Made by a program: the position numbers and the translations under genes. Positions 1-11,490 of a DNA stretch of 64,000 bases are shown here, piece after piece. Location: the NCBI RefSeq assembly GCF_945859705.1, contig NC_079134.1:159003718-159067717 (forward strand). The letters run 5' to 3'. Numbering within the stretch: position 1 is the first letter of the stretch; every line of letters begins with the position of its first letter. The notes under the pieces are model-generated. The model was not told the origin of the DNA. It saw nothing but the letters and a program-made list of their open reading frames with translations, and ran no database searches. The stretch is from Episyrphus balteatus (taxonomy: Eukaryota; Arthropoda; Insecta; Diptera; Syrphidae).

Positions 1-709
1 GTTCCATACTCCACTTTTCAGGTTTTTGAGTTAGGAACGGATATTGTATGGTAATTTTGTGATCGTGATCCTGATGACAAGCAAGGTCTCATGTAGTTCT
101 TGTTATACGTGTTTATTAAAGATCTATATAGATCAAGTGGGATATAGTAAAAAAACGGCTATAATGCAACAAGCGATATAGAAAAAAGAAGCAATATAAT
201 TAAATATAAAATAATATAAGGGTCAATGCAAGCTATTTTTTGGCAAGAAGGACAGGTCTTATACAAATCATTTTGGCGCATTTTACCGAAATTGCATAGG
301 ACTTTCCTTCACAGGTAATCCGCAAGCTAATAGCTTGTGACAAACAGCTTAAAATGGCCTTACGGAGGTCTTCCTGCAGAGGGTTTATCTAATGCACAAA
401 CCGGATTACTTGCGTAGGATGTTATAATGAGACCTTATAGAAGTTGTTGAAGGTGTTGTAGAAAATGTTGAATTTTATGCATAAAAAAGAATTTATTGAA
501 TTTTATTTAATTTTTTGTTATTTTCTTTTGATTTTTTCTGTTTGCATTTTCTACTTTTTATTTTACTTCAATTTATTTTATTTTTTTTTTCATTTCTTCC
601 ATTTTGTTTCTTTTCCTTTTTCGGAAATTCCACTGCTTTTTCTGTTGTTCTGAAATGATGAGAATATTATTTTAATTGAAAAAGAACACATTTTTTTATT
701 TTCATCTCA
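1..709. other. AT-rich DNA without a gene
   Basis: No convincing exon or RNA gene is visible. Open frames here are short and rich in Phe and Tyr because of T-runs (for example 465-653) and look like chance. Phrases such as 'gacaggtctta' near 253 reappear at about 1316 and 1377, so this end probably consists of old repeat fragments. Confidence 0.5.
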
Positions 710-778
710 TGGCCCGGCCAGGAATCGATCCCACGTACCTCTGCATACCCAGCCAGCACCTTACCAGTAGACCATACT
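710..778 (-). repeat. tRNA-derived SINE head or tRNA-like fragment
   Basis: Read on the minus strand, this stretch carries a box-A-like TGGTCTACTGG and, about 40 nt downstream, a box-B-like GGATCGATTCC (one change from GGTTCRANNCC). This is the spacing of an internal RNA polymerase III promoter. The ends do not form a proper acceptor stem, so a tRNA-derived SINE or tRNA pseudogene is more likely than a working tRNA. The MITE at 785-1135 begins just upstream of it. Confidence 0.5.
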
Positions 779-784
779 CGAATA

Positions 785-1135
785 GTCAGCTATTACATGA
801 AGCCTCAAGAGGCGCGCCTCTTTTCAAAACCAATGAGTACAAAAGAGAAAGAAGATAAAACAAAAAATTATCCGACCGGAGAGTCGTGGGCCAAAATTCT
901 GAGACTCTTTTTTGACGTTTCTTTTTCCACTCTTTCTTTTTTCAACATTCCCTTTCATTTCTTTTTGCTTCTTGGTGGAATACAACAACAACAATACTTA
1001 AATCAAAAGAGAAATGTCAAATTTGAGTCTTCGACTCAAGAGGCATCGTGTAATAGTACGCGCCTCACAGAATGATTATCAAAAGAAAATTCGAAAAAAG
1101 AGTCGCGCCTCTTGAGGCTTCATGTAATAGCTGAC
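785..1135. mobile_element. MITE with ~40-bp terminal inverted repeats
   Basis: The left end (GTCAGCTATTACATGAAGCC, continuing to about 827) matches the reverse complement of the right end at about 1094-1135 with few changes, including the palindromic AGGCGCGCCT motif of the left end. The element is 351 bp long with no transposase frame. Flanking ATA on both sides could be a 3-bp target duplication. The superfamily is not recognised. Confidence 0.7.
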
Positions 1136-1209
1136 ATATTAAAGATAAGTGGAAAAAAGGAAGCTAATTGAAACCTCACATAAAAATGCAATGTTTTTTT
1201 CTAAAGCGT

Positions 1210-1480
1210 TACAAACATTGCATATCTGCAGGATAAAAGCTTTGCATACTTATTGGTGAAAAACATTGCATACTTGAGAGATGAAAACATTGCATACTTA
1301 CAAGAACCTCTTGGAACAGGTCTTATGAAAGCCTTCTGTCACTTGAAAATAGAAGGCTTCTTTAGAACGGTTCAAACAGGTCTTATAAAGGTCTTCTTTA
1401 ACTTATATTTACAAGGCTTCTTTTAAACACTTCCAGATAGCCTTAAGGAGACCTCCTTTTTTTCCAAAATGGATGATTTG
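1210..1480. repeat. Imperfect short tandem repeats
   Basis: Four degenerate copies of a unit of about 25 bp built on AAACATTGCATACTT run from 1210 to 1304. They are followed by two copies of a unit of about 61 bp beginning ACAGGTCTTAT (about 1316 and 1377). No gene overlaps them. They may be the decayed tail of a transposon. Confidence 0.5.
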
Positions 1481-1995
1481 CGTAAGTAAGTCTTAAACTA
1501 AACGTATACAAACTATAGCTTGCCGAATCGAAGAAAATGGACCTTATGCAAGCAAAATTGTTACTTGGGCTTAAATCCACATTAACCATTAGTTAATGCT
1601 CAACCACACCGGAACCCAACTAACATTTCAGCTTCGGTTAAGGTATTACAAAAGCTACATTTCAGCTTCTTTTAAACTTTAGTAAGGTTGTTGGGCATGG
1701 AAAAAGGAGAACGTTATACAACTTTGACCCTCTATAAGGATCTTAAACGAAGCTTTACCGAAGCTCTACAGAAGCTTTGAGGTTTGACAGATAGCTTCGG
1801 AAGAGCTTGTATAGCTCTTTAATACATGTCTTATCGAAATTAAAAAAAAAAAAAACAACTACAAAAACAAAAAAGAATTCTTTTTCAACTGGTTTTAAAT
1901 CATGAATTTTATCTTTTGATCTGATATTATATATAACATTCCATTCGTTTTTAGTATATCTATTAATAATAATTTTAAAAGTATATAATTTTTTT

Positions 1996-2069
1996 ACCAC
2001 ACCCAGGAATCGAACTTCGTATCTGCTTGGTGGTAGTCCATCACTCTACCCACTCGGCCATCCTAGTAT
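1996..2069 (-). repeat. tRNA-derived SINE head
   Basis: On the minus strand there is an exact box A (TGGCCGAGTGG) and a near-exact box B (AGTTCGATTCC), with about 40 nt between them. The would-be acceptor stem halves do not pair, and the sequence runs on into AT-rich DNA with a T-rich stretch in minus-strand sense, as expected for a tRNA-derived SINE and not for a tRNA gene. A weak intact tRNA remains possible but unlikely. Confidence 0.6.
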
Positions 2070-2429
2070 ATTCATTAATGAAATCAAAAACTTAATCAGT
2101 TCAAATAGCAAAAAAATGTCCGAGCTAAATTATTCAATGTCAAAACCAAAAAGTGTCCGAGCTAGATTATTTAATATCAAAACCAAAAATCAAATACAAA
2201 ACTTGTTAATTTCTGTAAAGCTTCTATAAATTCATTAAACAGGCTTATCCGAAAAACAAGTTTTTTTCGTTTAAGTTTCTTTAACAGTATTTAAACAACT
2301 TATTAGAAGTTTTTAAACAAGTCCGAACTTCTATAAGCAGTTAAATTCAGAAGCAAGCTCAATACAAGCTGTATAGAAAGTAGATCCTGCGGGATTTCAA
2401 TTTATAGAAGCTGTTGTGCTAGTTGGGAA

Positions 2430-2500
2430 AGGTTGAACAAATTCCAAACTGGAACGTCAACGTTCAGGTGTGGATTTTTTTTTCACACAAGTACCCGCCT
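2430..2500. repeat. MITE fragment related to 2805-2976
   Basis: The core ATTCCAAACTG followed by the AACGT(T)CAACGTTC and GGTGTGGA motifs repeats the centre of the MITE at 2805-2976. The terminal repeats are not preserved. It is probably a solo fragment of the same family. Confidence 0.5.
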
Positions 2501-2703
2501 TTACACACATAAGTACAAGGCTTAAACCCAACAAACAATCCCAGCTAACAATGTTGGTGGTATAAGGCTTTACAGAAGCAACAGTTACATCTGTAAAGCT
2601 TTTTAGAAGCAAAATTGTTAGTCGGGATATCCTTTCTATAAAGCTTTACAGAAGCTACATTACCACCTGTAAGGCTTTATAGAAGCAAATTTGTTAGTCA
2701 GGA

Positions 2704-3029
2704 AGTCTTGACCACACCGAAGGTTACATGCGGTAGCGGTAAGGGTAGTTGTATGATTAGTATTTCACACCTAAACGTTGTTGTTTCAGTTTGGATTTTT
2801 CTTAAGGCTTGGCCACACCGGAGGGTACGCGGTAGAGGTACAGGTAACGGTACGGGTATTTGTATGGAAAAAATTCCAAACTGACACATCAACGTTCGGG
2901 TGTGGAATTTTTTTAATACAAATATCGTTGCCGCTACCCGTACCGCTACCGCGTCCCCTCCGGTGTGGCCAAGCCTTTATACAATTACCCGTACCGCTAC
3001 CGCATATACCCTTCGGTGTGGCGAAGCCT
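2704..3029. mobile_element. MITE carrying a nested MITE of its own family
   Basis: The outer ends (left AGTCTTGACCACACCGAAGG, right complement starting CTTCGGTGTGGCGAAGCCT) are a diverged pair of inverted repeats with the same layout as the inner element at 2805-2976. The inner copy splits this one. No clear target duplication remains on the outer copy, and no coding capacity is seen. Confidence 0.65.
2805..2976. mobile_element. Harbinger-like MITE, 172 bp
   Basis: Terminal inverted repeats AGGCTTGGCCACACCGG / CCGGTGTGGCCAAGCCT bound a 172-bp non-coding element. It is flanked on both sides by TTA (2802-2804 and 2977-2979), which is the target duplication typical of the PIF/Harbinger superfamily. 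The inverted repeat continues inward with GCGGTAG/CTACCGC-type motifs, so the whole element can fold back. Assignment to Harbinger rests on the TTA duplication only. Confidence 0.75.
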
Positions 3030-3633
3030 TTAAAAATAAATAAATTCAATAAGTGCTGAATGCATTCATTTTAATTATTTTTCAACACATCCCTCAAAAA
3101 TACAAAAAACAAATGTCATCTGTCATTTTCCTTATCAACCACCTGTCAAAAAAATATCAAAAAAATCGAAAACAAAGAAAATATTTTTCTTTATTTTTCT
3201 CATCCCATATTCCTAGCGCGCAAGTTCATCCGAACTCTCTTCGGAGCCAGTCCCAGTACCTCTATCATTTATTTCAATTCCTCATTTAACATTAAAAGTC
3301 CGCACTGACAACACTCCCATATAATCGGATTTTACACACAAAAAAAGTGAAAAAATCAATCAAAAAAATTTCATTGTCGTTTGTATTGTTATCAACGTGT
3401 GTTTAAATTGAGTTTATTCTCCCTCAAATTGTGACCAAATTTTCTATTAAAAATACTTGATTATCTCTCAAATAAGTTTAATAAATATCAAAGACTTTTT
3501 TCCATATCATTTCTAAACTTGACATTGAAATAAAATAAAAAAAAAAAAAAAACACGGAGAAGATAAAAGAAAGAAAAAGAAAAAAAAAATCAATAAATTC
3601 CATATTGAAACTACGAACAACTTCCCATCGAAA

Positions 3634-5067
3634 ATGACAGAACGACAACCACTTTTACAATTACAAGAACAACCCGACCATGAACAAGGTCGAATCATTG
3701 CTCGACCCGATCTCCGAAACTCACCCGACAATGGCCTAGTCGATGTCCAAAGTGACAATAGTCTCGACTCACTCGAAAAACAAACAAAAAACGATTACCT
3801 TCCATCAGAACATCGCACAAATGAACATCCAACTTCTAATCTAGACACTTTAGTACATTTGCTAAAAGGTAACATTGGAACAGGCATTTTAGCTATGCCA
3901 GATGCATTTAAAAATGCTGGTTTATATATTGGTTTAGTGGGCACACTTATTATGGGCGCAATATGTACACATTGCATGCATATGCTGGTCAAGTGTTCAC
4001 ATGAACTTTGTATGCGTCTGCAAGTGCCAGCGCTAAGCTTCCCAGAAGTCGCTGCAGCTAGTTTTGATACTGGCCCGTTAGCTTTGAGAAGATACTCAAA
4101 AGCAGCCACTAAAACTATAACGACTTTTCTTTGTGTCACACAATTTGGTTTTTGTTGTGTGTATTTTCTTTTTGTTGCTTTGAATGTCCAAGAAGTTGTC
4201 TCACATTATTTTGTTAAACTCGATGTGAGAATATATTTAATGATTCTATTGATTCCAATGATTTTGATTAATATGGTTAAGAATTTGAAATTCATTACGC
4301 CAATGTCTCTATTCGCTTCCATTCTTACTGTCACTGGTTTGGGAATCACCTTCTATTATATGTTGGATAATCTTCCTCATGTGGATACTGTGAGTCATGT
4401 TGGATCATGGTCAACTTTGCCACTTTACTTTGGAACAGCTATATACGCCTTTGAAGGCATTGGAGTAGTATTGCCACTAGAAAACAATATGGCAAATCCT
4501 CAGGACTTTGGTGGGACTACGGGAGTCCTTAATACAGGAATGGTAACAGTTGCCTCCGCCTACACAGCTGTAGGATTCTTTGGCTACTTGAAATACGGTG
4601 ATAAAGTTGAAGGAAGTGTCACTTTGAATCTTCCTCCAGATGAGATTCTATCACAAGTTGTTCGTTTGGCAATGGCTGTGGCAATATTCTTCTCGTACAC
4701 TCTACAGTTTTATGTCCCAGTTAATATAATTGAACCAACAGTTCGAGATCATTTTGAAACTGAGCGAGGCAAAGAATTAGCTGCTAATGGACTTCGTATT
4801 ATGATGGTTACATTTACATTTGTCTTGGCTGCATGTATACCAAATCTTGGACCGATTATATCACTTGTGGGTGCTGTTTCAAGTTCAATAGTTGCATTAA
4901 TTGCTCCACCTATAATTGAAATGATAACATTTTGGCCAGTTGGATATGGACGTTATAATTGGATGCTGTGGAAGGATATTGCTATATTGATATTTGGTTT
5001 GTTGGGATTTGTATTTGGTACTTATACGAGTGTTGCACAAATTCTTAATCCACCAGTTAATATTTAA
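3634..5067 (+). CDS. SLC36 (PAT) family proton-coupled amino-acid transporter
   Basis: The frame encodes 477 residues, a normal length for the family, with about 11 hydrophobic segments after a polar N-terminal tail of about 70 residues. The start of the core, HLLKGNIGTGILAMPDAF at about 75-92, is the first-helix signature of the amino acid/auxin permease superfamily, and FEGIGVVLPLENNM at about 274-287 is a typical PAT motif. Known family role: proton-coupled export of small neutral amino acids from the lysosome or uptake at the plasma membrane, often linked to TOR signalling (as for Drosophila pathetic). Flies have several paralogues, so no symbol is assigned. The ATG at 3634 is the first in frame. 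The upstream leader holds an A-run at about 3538-3552. The whole coding region is one exon, which may be ancestral for this paralogue or may reflect a retrocopy. It is convergent with the sei gene. Confidence 0.93.
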   Translation: MTERQPLLQLQEQPDHEQGRIIARPDLRNSPDNGLVDVQSDNSLDSLEKQTKNDYLPSEHRTNEHPTSNLDTLVHLLKGNIGTGILAMPDAFKNAGLYIGLVGTLIMGAICTHCMHMLVKCSHELCMRLQVPALSFPEVAAASFDTGPLALRRYSKAATKTITTFLCVTQFGFCCVYFLFVALNVQEVVSHYFVKLDVRIYLMILLIPMILINMVKNLKFITPMSLFASILTVTGLGITFYYMLDNLPHVDTVSHVGSWSTLPLYFGTAIYAFEGIGVVLPLENNMANPQDFGGTTGVLNTGMVTVASAYTAVGFFGYLKYGDKVEGSVTLNLPPDEILSQVVRLAMAVAIFFSYTLQFYVPVNIIEPTVRDHFETERGKELAANGLRIMMVTFTFVLAACIPNLGPIISLVGAVSSSIVALIAPPIIEMITFWPVGYGRYNWMLWKDIAILIFGLLGFVFGTYTSVAQILNPPVNI

Positions 5068-5486
5068 GCTTTTTTTGAATTAAGTTTATATTGAATGAAA
5101 AAAAGACACGTACAAAAAAAAAACATAAATAACAAACTAAGGTAAAAGTTGTTTAAAACCAAAAAGATTTTTAATATTTAAACCACAAAAGCCAGTGAGG
5201 TATAAGTTGATAATATTATAATAATTTTTTTTTAGATATAATGAGTATGTATTAAGTTAAAAAATGAGGGTGGTTCAGTTATAGTTTTTTAATTTTGAAT
5301 TTTGTTGATAATAATAATTTAAGACAAAAATAATGATGCTAGAGCAGAAAGTTGGGAAATGAAAAATGTTTCTAGGTGAAAATTATTCGAAAGTTGCATT
5401 GAAAATGCATCAAAGGTTCTATTTTTGATAAGTTTCGAAATTATATATCAAAGAGGAATTCATTTTTCTCTGTTTAGTCTAAAAAA

Positions 5487-5492
5487 AATAAA
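5487..5492 (+). terminator. Candidate poly(A) signal of the transporter gene
   Basis: A canonical AATAAA hexamer lies about 420 bp after the stop codon at 5067. It is the clearest such motif in the first 500 bp of the presumed 3' UTR. In DNA this AT-rich the motif is common by chance, so use is not certain. Confidence 0.35.
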
Positions 5493-5499
5493 TATTTCT

Positions 5500-8400
5500 A
5501 AATTAGTATAACTATTATTAAGCCAATGTGCAAGCTATAATCAATGATAAAATATCAAGAGCCATAAAACGTTTAAAAAAAATTAAATATGCCATTTCAA
5601 AGCAGTTCGGCTAAGTTCTACTAAATTCAAGACAACTCATCTAAGCCAATTGAACTCCACTACGAATTAGATTTCAAGGCAGTTAAACTTTTTTTTTTAT
5701 AGATCCGACTTGGGATGTCCCAAGTAAATATAATAATACAATTGAAATTATTACCTAAGCGGATTCTATGGATAAAAGTCTTCCCAATTAAAATAGTCGT
5801 GTTAGCCTTATTTTCATTGAAACCTTAGCCATGATGATTTAAAAAAAATATAAAAAACGTTCTAATTGTAATTAATTAATTAAAATTAAAAATGAGTAAG
5901 TGTTCAAGGTGAGAATTCGACAGCAGTTTTTTACCTCATTAGATTTTTGACCTAATTTTGCATGGATTTTCTTTTCATAGTTAGAATGTTTAATATGAAA
6001 AAAGTTTCCAAAATGTTTTGAAAGAAACTCGTCAAATTGAGTACATATTTGACCGTAGAATTCCTTTGTACTTTTAAGAGCTGCATTTTTTGGCGTGAAA
6101 TGCAATAGTTGGCTATTCGAATTGTATGTTTTTTTTCGAACGAATTTCATCATAAGATACTTGAGTCACAGAATTCTTTAAGACAATTTCAGAGGCTCAA
6201 TTCAAAAGAGTTTACAGCTTACTTGCGACTACATAATGTGGTCTTTCACCTACAAAATCATAAATAAGCAGAGACTCTGCATTTAGACAGAAGTTTAAAA
6301 CAACCTTTTCCTCTTAAATACCGTTGATTGTTCAATTTCATTTCTAGCAGGTATAATAGTCCTTATAGTGAATTTCCTAGAATTTTTTTTTTCTTCTACG
6401 GAATACCTAACCTGTTATCTTATTTTCGTACATTTTACGACTCAGTATGTAGCAAATTTAATTCCAATACAATTGAATTCGTAAAAGAGAACATTTGAAA
6501 AGATTAAAGATTTTCAAGGAAAATTTTCATTCTAAATGGTCTCAAAAACTTCCAAGATATTTAAAATGTTTTTTTTTTTTTTTCTAAAATTTGAAAGGAA
6601 TGAAAACGAACTCGAATAACAATAAGTTTATAATTTCAGTTATTTTTTCGCTCAAGCAGCAAATTGAAACAACTGATTGTTCAAACAAAACCGTGAGAAA
6701 GATGCTTAGTTGTAGTTGTGGAATTTTAGAAAACGTAGTCATATACTTTACTGTTTAAATAATAATTTAAACAGTAAATAATGTCACAAAATTAATAAAC
6801 TGGTTTCTATTGGTTTATATAGTGATCAAAAATAAATTTCATTGCTGAAATTCAAGATATAAATTAAAATCTAATTTGTTTAGATCGCTTGTTTGCTTAT
6901 TATTTGCTTTGTTACTTCTTAATTGTAACCACTTGGCAGACAGGTGCATATGGCAATAAGCTGTTGTTGTTTTAGAAAATTGTTAAAACAGATGGCCACT
7001 TCGCGAATGAACATATCCCAAGAAGATCAAAAACAAACAAAAGAATTCAAATCTTTTTGAAACACAGAAAAAGTATTCTCCAAACTTGAGTCTTAAACTA
7101 TTTCCTATATTTTCAAATTCGGAATATAAATTTTCTTTGAAGAGTTAGGCTACTCCAGGTAGTGGAAAAAAGGTACGTTTTTCGGATTTTGTTTTTTAAT
7201 TAAGATGAGTGAAAAAATCACCTGAAGTATAGTAATAAGAAGTATAAAGTGGTAGATTTTTAGCTTAACTTTAGAGATTTGATTAAAAAAATTATGTTAT
7301 CAAAAAAAGTTATGTTCAAAATTGTTGGAGTGTGATAAGCTTAAAACATGCTTTTAATAAGGAATCGTAAATGAATTTCCGACTCATAATCTTAAGTCTA
7401 ACAGTTCTTATTTAGTTCTTCATCACCGAAAATGTTTCATTCGATGAATTGATCTAGAACAATAATCTCAACAACTCAATCGTCCAAAAACTCTTGAAGC
7501 TCAGTTTTATCTACTGAATTAGTTACTTGAGGCTCAACTCACAATGTTACTATATAAATAAAATCAGTTATAATTCTAATCAATTTTCCATGAAATTGAT
7601 TTATATATATGTATCTTAATACCCTACGTAAGGCAACAAGTGAAAAATCGTAATCTCTTTCGAGTTTGCTGAATAGTTTGGTAATTATTTGTTTATTTTC
7701 CTGCTTTCTCTCGAATTATTCTCAATTAATTTTTGATGCTCAATGATGAACCACCCTCTTCAAGTTTCTTTATTATCTTTTTTTTTCAAATAAAAATACA
7801 TAACAGTATAAGAACAAAATATCAAGTTGTTTTGTTCAAAATCAACTCGGTGCTTTACAAAATAATAAAAAAAAAAAAAAAAAAAAAATGATAATGATAT
7901 GTAGGTACTCTATAAAATTTATATAATTATGTATATTATTATGTTTGCTATTTTATTCTGTGATTTATTTAAGTAAATTGCCAATTACTTTGTAATTAAA
8001 GATTAGTTCAATTGAAAAAAAAGTATGATAACAAAACCATGTATACACACATGCATAAAAGCATTATTATAAACAATTTTTGTTGTTTATTTTATTTAAA
8101 ATAAGAAAACAGAAAAAAATTTGTGTTTAAACATTCCCTTTGTTTAATAAAGTGGTTTAATAGTTCTGTACCAAAAAATTATGTATATCAAATATTTTTT
8201 GTTAAAATTAATTTAGTATATGATTTCCTTTTTTGTGACAGTAATTGTTATAACCTTGGTGCTTTTGAAAAAAGAAAAAAAACAAAAATCTATCAATTTT
8301 ATTTTGTTGATAAATTATTATAAGTTTAGTTTATATATAATAAAATAGGAACAAAAATAATGGTGCGGACAAAATCCCAAATAAATGATATGACAATAAT

Positions 8401-9084
8401 ATTATTAAGTTATTAGGTAAAATTAAAGCAAAGAACATAAAAGTTATTCTTTAAAATATGTTATTTATAAATAAAGAAACATAAAAAAAACATTTATCAG
8501 AGAACAATATTATTATGAGATTTATCAAAATACTTTTTAGTCGAAAAGTAAAACAGAACTAACAACAACAAAATTTAAAATATATTTATCTTGTACTTGT
8601 TAAATAGAAGAAATAAAATAAATTAATAACATCATGTACAATCTTTGAGAAATATATATATAATTATATTAAAATACAAAAAATATATGTTTTTTGTTTA
8701 TTTTTTTCCCTTGTGGTTAACAGAATGCATACGATGGTTTTTAAAGGTAAGCTATGATTTAGAAGTTCAATAGCCAAATAGAGTATGACGAGTAGGTAAT
8801 ATCGCTTACAAATTGTTCAACAATTTATTCACCAGACAAATTAATTGTTGAAATAATTCGTGTTTGTAAATTTAATTGAAAACGGGCTAAATGTTTGTAA
8901 GCTGCTTGAAGGGGTTTTCTATGGAATTCATATCGTGAAATTACGTTAATCAGTGCAACACTTCAATTTTTTTGTGCAGATAGACCATGACAATCTCACT
9001 TTTTTCTACAAGAATTACGGTTGTGAGTGTTCACCGTAGGTACCTTTAAATATAAAAAGGTAAAAAATAGTTCTGTTTATTATA
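5500..9084. other. Intergenic AT-rich DNA, no feature recognised
   Basis: Only short chance frames (for example 5872-6153 on the minus strand and 8123-8323 on the plus strand) with no codon pattern, splice signals or known motifs. An A-run of more than 20 bases lies at about 7865-7888. Confidence 0.5.
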
Positions 9085-9437
9085 CGTTGAAACTCGATTA
9101 TCCGGGATTCGATTAACCGGGACGCTCTATTATCCGTGATGAAAATATTTAAAATTTGTTCTTGAAAATAAAGACAACGTATTAATTTAAACTCTGTTAT
9201 CCGTAATAAACTCTACTATCCGTAATATATGAACAGCACCTAACAAATTCCTTCACTTCAAATCAGTCCAACGCAAAAAAAAGTTACTGGATATGTGTAT
9301 TATTTTAGTATCTTATTTTTGTTTTCGTTTTTTTTTAATAAGTTTTTTTTATATAAAAGAAAGTTCTATTATTCGGGATTTTCGATTATCAGTAATGGAC
9401 TCGGTCCCGACTATCCCGGTTAATCGAGTTTCAACTG
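9085..9437. mobile_element. pogo/Tigger-like MITE, 353 bp
   Basis: The right end reads CAGTTGAAACTCGATTAACC on the minus strand. The left end is the same with one missing base (CGTTGAAACTCGATTATCCG). TA flanks both ends (9083-9084, 9438-9439). Ends of the form CAGT..AACCTCGATTATCCG with a TA duplication are characteristic of pogo/Tigger elements in the Tc1/mariner group. Sub-terminal repeats of TATCCG/ATCCGTAAT occur inside. There is no transposase frame, so the element is non-autonomous. Confidence 0.75.
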
Positions 9438-9439
9438 TA

Positions 9440-11490
9440 TATCATAGTATTTTTTGTTTGAGCTTAGTACTCTGATCCCGCCAAATTTTCACGTGGAGCT
9501 GCGCACAACTCAGCTGAAATTCTTTAGTAAATTTTAGCTGGGCTAGAATTTTGCACGATCTGCATACTAGTGATTTTTTGTTAACATGGTAAAATCGGTT
9601 GAAATTATTTTTAAAAAAGCTAACACCATATTTTGCTTCGCAAAGTGTATTAATTAAGAAATTATAATACAACGTTTACTGATTACACAAATGCATTTCT
9701 TCCGTATTAAATGATTGCGATAAAGGGAAACAATCATTTCAATGTTGTTCTTTACAAAGCGTGTATGTAGCCAACTGCATCATTAAATATTTTCTAATAA
9801 TATAAGTCGACAATCAACGATGATTAATTTTTATGCTAGGTATATTTAAATTCAACTGCAGCTTTAACACGTAAAACGCCTTTATATGAAATTTGTTTGA
9901 CTATTTTTTGTTTTAGCAAATGTGTGCTATTTTTATCGCATGAATAGAAAATTATATAGTTTCTAGTTGTACTGGAACAAATTTTGATATAATTTTGACC
10001 TCAGACATTTAACTCATTTTAATGATTTTATCTCAGCTTACAATTACCTTGGCCATGAGCCCTTGACAATGACGAAATTGTCTTTACTTTTCCTGTTCCC
10101 TCCTGCGAAGCTTTTGCATACCTACAAACTGTAAGATAACAAGAACATATTCAAGCCTTGTATACAAATCTAGCTTTACCCTTTCTCAAACGTTAAACCT
10201 TTATTCCTTGCCTTGCCTTCTGAAACATGGATGTGGATGATGATTTCTCAATGTTAGAATATTTCTCTATGTTGCTATCTGGAATTATTTATCTTACTTT
10301 GTGGTTTCTTTGCATTAATGATATTGTTTGTTTGTCCACGTTTCAAATGTTTTTTTTTTATCAAATAATCCACGTAATAAAACTTAAAACCTTAACATCG
10401 AAATAAAGCAGTTAAATGGGAAATGAGAATAAAAAATATTCTTGTGACTCACGGGTGACAAAGCATTAAATACAAAAATCATAGGTACCTACGTGTTACG
10501 TTTTCAAATGCAACACTTGATTTTTTAAAAAGAAATAAACTTGCAGTTCAATATAAATATCAACGGCATGAATCAAAAGATGGAAGAAAGCTAGTCCTAA
10601 AGCTCTTCTCTGAAAAAGGCTCTTCTTGAAAACGCCTACACCAAATTTCAGTTAAACAACAGTAACGACTGAGTCAGAAGCTGAGCCTTGCATAAAGTTA
10701 CCAGTGCACTGTAGTGATTAAAAAACATTACAAGCAAAAATCCTTTACTATTTTTCTGAAAATTTCCATTAATTCAAAAAATTCCTCTGGGAACACCTTC
10801 AATATCTTGTTATTTTTCATTTCGAATAACTATTGTTGTCATCTTTAACAAATATAATCATAAAACATAACCAACCCATAAACAAACTGATAGTAAAATA
10901 AAAATTCCATTCCTCTTGCTTTCTTGTTGTTGTTTATTTTATTACAACATATGTTTTCCCATTGATGGTCGACAAATTGAATCTATATATTCCAGAGTTA
11001 ACTAGTTAAACAATAAATAATCAAATTTGCCCTTTTTGCTTGCCTTGCACATGCACAGTAGATATAATGCATTCGAAGTTCGAAGAATGCTCCAATTTTG
11101 TTCTCTGATTTCAGCTTCGACATTGGATGCCATATGCCCGATGCCGCCACCAAAAGCCGATAGTAGAATTACTTTTTGTTCATGGAAATTTTCCATGTTG
11201 AGTCAGTATTATTGACTGGCTCTGATATGACTCCCAGTTTCATTGTACTGATTGTCTGGAAACCATACCTTCAATAATAATTACATATATTCTACACCAT
11301 TATACAGTGGGGTTAAGGTGGAATTTAAAAACAAAAATTAAATATTTTATACAACTTGTGATAGAAAAAGTTCAGATATGAGCGTTGGGCGCCACTTTTT
11401 ATGTTTTTCGGATGTCACGATTTTTTCGCTGATTTATTTACAGAATTCTTCTCCAGAGTTGCTTTACCATCTTCATGAAGAAGTTCAGTA
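9440..11490. other. Intergenic DNA, no feature recognised
   Basis: No exon, RNA gene or clear repeat was found. Overlapping short frames on opposite strands at 11002-11215 shadow each other and lack conserved features. Confidence 0.45.

Noticed and set aside
710..2069. Functional tRNA genes at 710-778 and 1996-2069
   Set aside because: Box A and box B are present, but the acceptor stems do not pair and the 3' ends run into repeat-like sequence, so SINE heads are more likely.
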